A stretch of 64,000 bases of DNA from Serinus canaria. Taxonomy: Eukaryota > Chordata > Aves > Passeriformes > Fringillidae. This document shows positions 59,976 through 64,000 of this stretch, piece after piece; the stretch's first letter is position 1; each line of letters begins with the position of its first letter. The notes below the pieces were generated by a model. It saw only the letters and a list, made by a program, of their open reading frames with translations. It was not told where the DNA came from and did not search any database. A program made the translations under genes and the position numbers. The stretch is from positions 123,849,374 to 123,913,373 of the forward strand of contig NC_066315.1 in the NCBI RefSeq assembly GCF_022539315.1, written 5' to 3'.

Positions 59976-60873
59976 ACGGAATTAAGAACTCTTTTTCTCA
60001 CTTAACTCCTAGTACAAATTAGCTCACTGGAGAGTATTTCCTGCACCTCCATAGCTTATGGCTATGTCATTTTGCAGAAGAATATGATGTCAATCTCCTT
60101 CCCGCAGCATAAACTTAAATTTCATGCTAAGGACAACATCTAGTCTATAATTCCTTGGATAACTCCTTAACTTCACAAATAGATTAAGCTTTCTTCATAT
60201 TTTAAAGGTATACAACAGATGATATTCCCTCTGCCAGTTCAGTGGTTTTGTGTTAATCCTGCAAGATCATTCACTTCATTATTGCATCCTATTGGTTGAG
60301 ATTCCTCCCCAAATGCTATCAGAACCCTGGGGGAGTTCAGATGTGAAGTGCTCAACAAGCTCTTAGCTTGATATTTCTGTTCATGCCTTGTCAGAGCCTG
60401 GCTACCTCAACAAAGCATTACTTTATATAAATTTGTACTAAATCTTCTCCATTGAGATTGCTTAACTGTACCCTCTTCTTCAAGTTATTGAAGTGAGATT
60501 TTAGCTTCACTGCCACTTTTCATTCTCTGCTCTAACCACTGTGACTTTTCCTTGAGTATTCTCTCATGCTGGTTATTCCTGGCTAAATAAACTCTACCAG
60601 TTCCAAAACTACAACAGAAGTGGTTTGAAAACATGTTGAATAAATACACTAAATTCTCTTGCTGTTTATGAGTATAATGCTTTTGTCTTTTCAATTTTTC
60701 TATGTAGTGGCTCTACTGCCTGGTGATTGTACATCACACTGGTCCATTTGACTCTTGTCTCTCTTTCTGTTACCAGAAAATTAGTAAAAGGGTTTTTTTT
60801 CAGTATATATATCTCTGCTACACTAAATTCTGATGCCTGCTTACACTTCCTGGTTTACATTTTTAGCCTATAG
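59976..60873. other. Non-coding DNA, pyrimidine-rich in part
   Basis: No gene or repeat family was recognised. Part of 60180-60420 has a less AT-rich, CT-leaning composition, but no open frame with coding character. Confidence 0.45.
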
Positions 60874-61176
60874 CTCACTCAAGTTCCCATTATAGGTTGT
60901 TCTGTCCACGCTGACAAACTCTTAGAAGTAATGAAATCAGAAGCAGAGAAGCTCATTAAAAAAGAAGAAGAGGACAGTCCAAGAGACATAAATGAACTGA
61001 GAAAATCTGATTTATCTAGGTCTTTCAAAGTGGCATACTTTCAGCAACCCAAACAGTTGGATAAGAAGCAGTTACCAGCCTTTAGGTCTTTTATGACTCT
61101 CCTAAATGGTTGTGGATACAAATATATTTTACTTTCACTAGCTAACAGAGGAATTATAACAGGCCTGCCTTTCTAA
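60874..61176 (+). other. Unrecognised open frame with coding-like composition
   Basis: The frame is open from 60874 to the stop ending at 61176, with the first ATG at 60931. From that ATG it gives 81 residues. The first half is strongly charged and helical-looking (MKSEAEKLIKKEEEDSPRD, then a Lys/Arg/Ser/Gln-rich stretch), and the second half is more hydrophobic. 'cccattatag' just before 60896 could be a splice acceptor, with frame continuing upstream of the ATG. This is the most protein-like translation in the window. However, no family is recognised, there is no clear donor site, and its length is within chance. It could be an eroded exon or pseudogene. I do not claim a gene. Confidence 0.2.
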
Positions 61177-64000
61177 AATATACTAGTTCTCTGACAATAT
61201 TTTTTTCTGAAAGTTATGCTGTTTAGAACTTATTTCTCTCTATATTTTATTGAAGGTTCCCTGAGATCCAATGTCTGCATTTATTTCTGCTTGACAGGTT
61301 AGGATGAAGTCATTCCAATATATTATTTGTTTTCTCCTGAGTGAGCTCCGGTGAATGCTTGGCTCAAACCATGCAATGACAGTAAGGCCTCAGTTAATTC
61401 TCCCTTTATGCCTTGTTGGCAGTCACCAGAAGCTACTCTAAGTTCAATTTAATGAAAAATCATTGCTGCATCAAGTTCCATTCCTGTCCTAAAAGAACTG
61501 AAACCCCTTTGCTTCAATGCAACAGAATATGAAATGCTAATAATGAGGATATAATGCTATCTGGGGGGAGAAAGGATCCATACTTACTGTTCCCTTTTTT
61601 GCCCAGGGTGTCATAGCTATTCTTCTGGAATTACTTTCCTTTGGCATAACCTTTCACTCTCACTCCTGAAAATTCTAAATTGTTCATTTTCCTGAGCTGC
61701 AGAGAATGGTTCACTAGAGGTTTAAGAATGATCAGACAAACCCCTTGGAAAATTTCAGGATCACTATTGTTTGCCTTTAAGACTTACGGTAAGGAAAAAG
61801 TTGTGTCTTAGACTGAAAAGCAGAGAGGAAATCACAGTTACACCAACATAAAGATCCACTACATGAAGTTTTCCTGACTTGCCTGAGTCCCACTTGGCCT
61901 GTGTGAGTCCTGGCTACTGAGAGTGGACATGCAGTAGCCCTTACCATCTTTCAGTGAAAATAGAAACCAAGTGCTGACTTTGAGTCATCCACGGCTTTTG
62001 CCATCTGATTGTGGCCCAAAGAGTCAGGACTTGCATAAGCAGCATAAATAACAGGAGAGGATTAGATAAAATGACATTTATTATACATCTGGAAAGAGGC
62101 TTCATTTCATCAATAAAGTGCTAGTGCTGCTAAAGGTTGTAACTCTTGCTGATATGTTAACGACCTACTGTATACCTGCATAAAGAAATAAATAAGAATT
62201 ATATATAGTCTAGAATATGTGTGAACTAGTCTACATAAATCTAAGCCCATACACCGGTTTTCTACACTCCTTTATTTTGCCTTGGTCTCCCTTTGTGCCA
62301 ATGGAGTTTGATGCAGAAATTATTTACCAGCATTATTCTCTGCAAATAATTAAGGATGAAGGGAGAATGGCTGAGAAGAAGTATGATTTTCTTTGAAAAA
62401 TTTTTTCCTTTCTCATTCTGACAAGATAAAGAATCATAAAAAAGAAGAAACTCATAGGTTCATTCATGCTTTTCCAACTTTTCTCTAGGAATTTCCTAAA
62501 CTTGACTCGTCTTTAGGGACATATATAAGGATCTTAATAGCAGTTCCTGATAGTGATTTCCTCTGCCAGTCAGCAGCACTTTTTCAACTGAAACTTGAAT
62601 CTCAGCATACCTTCGGAGAGTTCCACATTTTCTGCACACTAATAGCCTAATACAGCAATTCTAGGGTTATCCTAGATATTTCTCTGCCTTTAAAATGTGA
62701 CTAAACAAATGTACTCGTGACTCCAAAGTTATGATTTTGCAATTAAATACAAATGTTCTACAGAATACTTTTATAAAATTCAATACGAAATTTCAAAGGA
62801 ATAGAATTAGTAATAGTTGATGAAAAACAAATGAAACAAAAAAAATGGACAAGTTCCAAGATTCTGAAATACATTCACATCCTGGTTTTCAAGAAAACTT
62901 AGCTGAGCAAAGGCTGTGGATGTTGAAAATGCTGATTGCTGTCCTAACAAAAGATTCCAAATAGTCACCATCCATCATGGAAACTCATATGTATGAACTT
63001 CTTTACTGCATACCCTTTAGTAAAAAGGTTTTAGAGGAAATAGACAGTTAGAGTATGTTTTTAAATTTCGTAGGTCACTGATCACTGACATGATATGATG
63101 TTTTAGCTTGGATGTTTCTGTTTTTCTGTCTCTTAAAAGATTATTTCAGTGTATGACATCCACAGGGAAATCACCCTCTAAGTAACCCTGTGAAAATATG
63201 ACAGCAACCTACTCTGCAAACCTGGAAATCGTTTCAAAGTGATCTGTTTGCATTTATATACTTTAATCCGTTCATTCAGGACTGAAGCGCTCAAATTCTT
63301 AATAGAAAAATAAATTAAATAAAAATTGAAACTTAGATCCACTAAAAAGAAAGTGTTCACAGTGTCCTTTTATCCTGCTAGAATTTCAAATGAGGAGGCA
63401 AAGGTAGGAAAACAGAAAAAATGCCAGTTGTGTGGAGACTGCATTTGCATTAGCAATTTAATTTGGGTCAGCAAAGAGCTTGGAAATGAAACTCTCAATT
63501 CTTTCCACTTAGCCCATTTCAGTTTAATCATAGAGTCCTTTTGGATGAAAAGTCACCAAAGGAGCTGCATCAAGGTGGAGTCTAGCTCTTAGTGGAAGTC
63601 TGTCTTTGGGAATGGTCCAGAGCTACTCCAGAATAACTGCTATGCACAAGGTGTAATGAAACACTTGCAGTGTGGTTCTCAGGCCCTGAGCAATGAGATT
63701 TCTGCTTTAGTGGCCTGTTTCTATCACACCACAGAACTTGTTAATACAGATCTATCTTCATATTTTGAATGCCAACTTTTATCTAAAAGATAAGTGCTGT
63801 ATATTATCAGTATTTGTCTTGACCTGATGTATAAGGCTGGATCAGTCTGGAACCTGAGATGTCGAAGTATTGATGTTTGAACTCCGAGAGAGAAGAACAA
63901 GATAAATTTAATCATGTGCTTACATGAGGAAGCTGCCCAAACTCATCTAATTCTCTTTGGTCAGAAATAGCTTGAGGTCATAGATAACAGGAATATTGAA
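61177..64000. other. AT-rich non-coding DNA to window end
   Basis: About 2.8 kb without a recognised gene, RNA or repeat family. An exact POU octamer, ATTTGCAT, occurs at 63443-63450 inside a short plus-strand open frame that has no recognised domain. Small open frames on both strands near the right end are unsupported. Confidence 0.5.

Overview
The window looks like AT-rich non-coding DNA from a bird nuclear genome, either intergenic (gene desert) or the inside of a very large intron. The organism call rests on the repeats. Seven fragments carry the 3' part of CR1 non-LTR retrotransposons: either the start motif agaatcatagaat read on + (element on the minus strand), or the family's 'ccagaggtc...ttccaacc' / 'cttaaaggtcttttccaacct' 3' ends on +. 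Two further fragments match, from memory, an abundant avian ERVL-type LTR that begins TGTCCTGGTTTC and ends GGTTAAACCAC. CR1 also occurs in crocodilians and turtles, but the combination with this LTR points to a bird. I cannot name the species or chromosome.

Layout. 1-3 kb: AT-rich DNA with one old CR1 piece (466-622). 3.0-3.8 kb: a perfect 32-bp tandem duplication, then a block with a TATA box that may be an LTR of a family I cannot name. 7.86-8.17 kb: minus-strand ERVL-type solo LTR with an internal deletion. 9.2 kb: short CR1 end. 12.2-12.5 kb: long interrupted GATA array. 14.8-15.4 kb: a longer CR1 fragment. 22.5-23.5 kb: poly-T, a compound TATG/TATC microsatellite, and an isolated CpG-rich block. 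29.2-29.5 kb: plus-strand copy of the same LTR family. 30.6-31.15 kb: another long CR1 fragment. 33.0 kb: (TA)29. 33.2-33.8 kb: a stretch rich in homeodomain/POU/SOX-like motifs, a candidate conserved non-coding element. 34.3, 41.1 and 57.8 kb: small relatively GC-rich islands, the last containing a perfect 16-bp-arm hairpin. 47.4-48.3 kb: an AP-1-type palindrome and a mildly coding-like but unrecognised segment. 52.9-54.8 kb: two plus-strand CR1 3' ends, a short direct repeat and an A/C-rich tract. 59.5-60 kb: (GTT)n and a minus-strand CR1. 60.9-61.2 kb: the single open frame that looks more protein-like than its surroundings, but it has no recognised homology.

I found no protein-coding gene, tRNA, rRNA, CRISPR array or intact mobile element that I can defend. 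The open frames present are short, mostly in AT-rich or simple-repeat DNA, and about the length expected by chance. I see no convincing undescribed biological system. The best leads are the possible regulatory element at 33.2-33.8 kb, the CpG-rich block at 23.2 kb, the hairpin at 57.8 kb and the unnamed LTR-like block at 3.1-3.8 kb.
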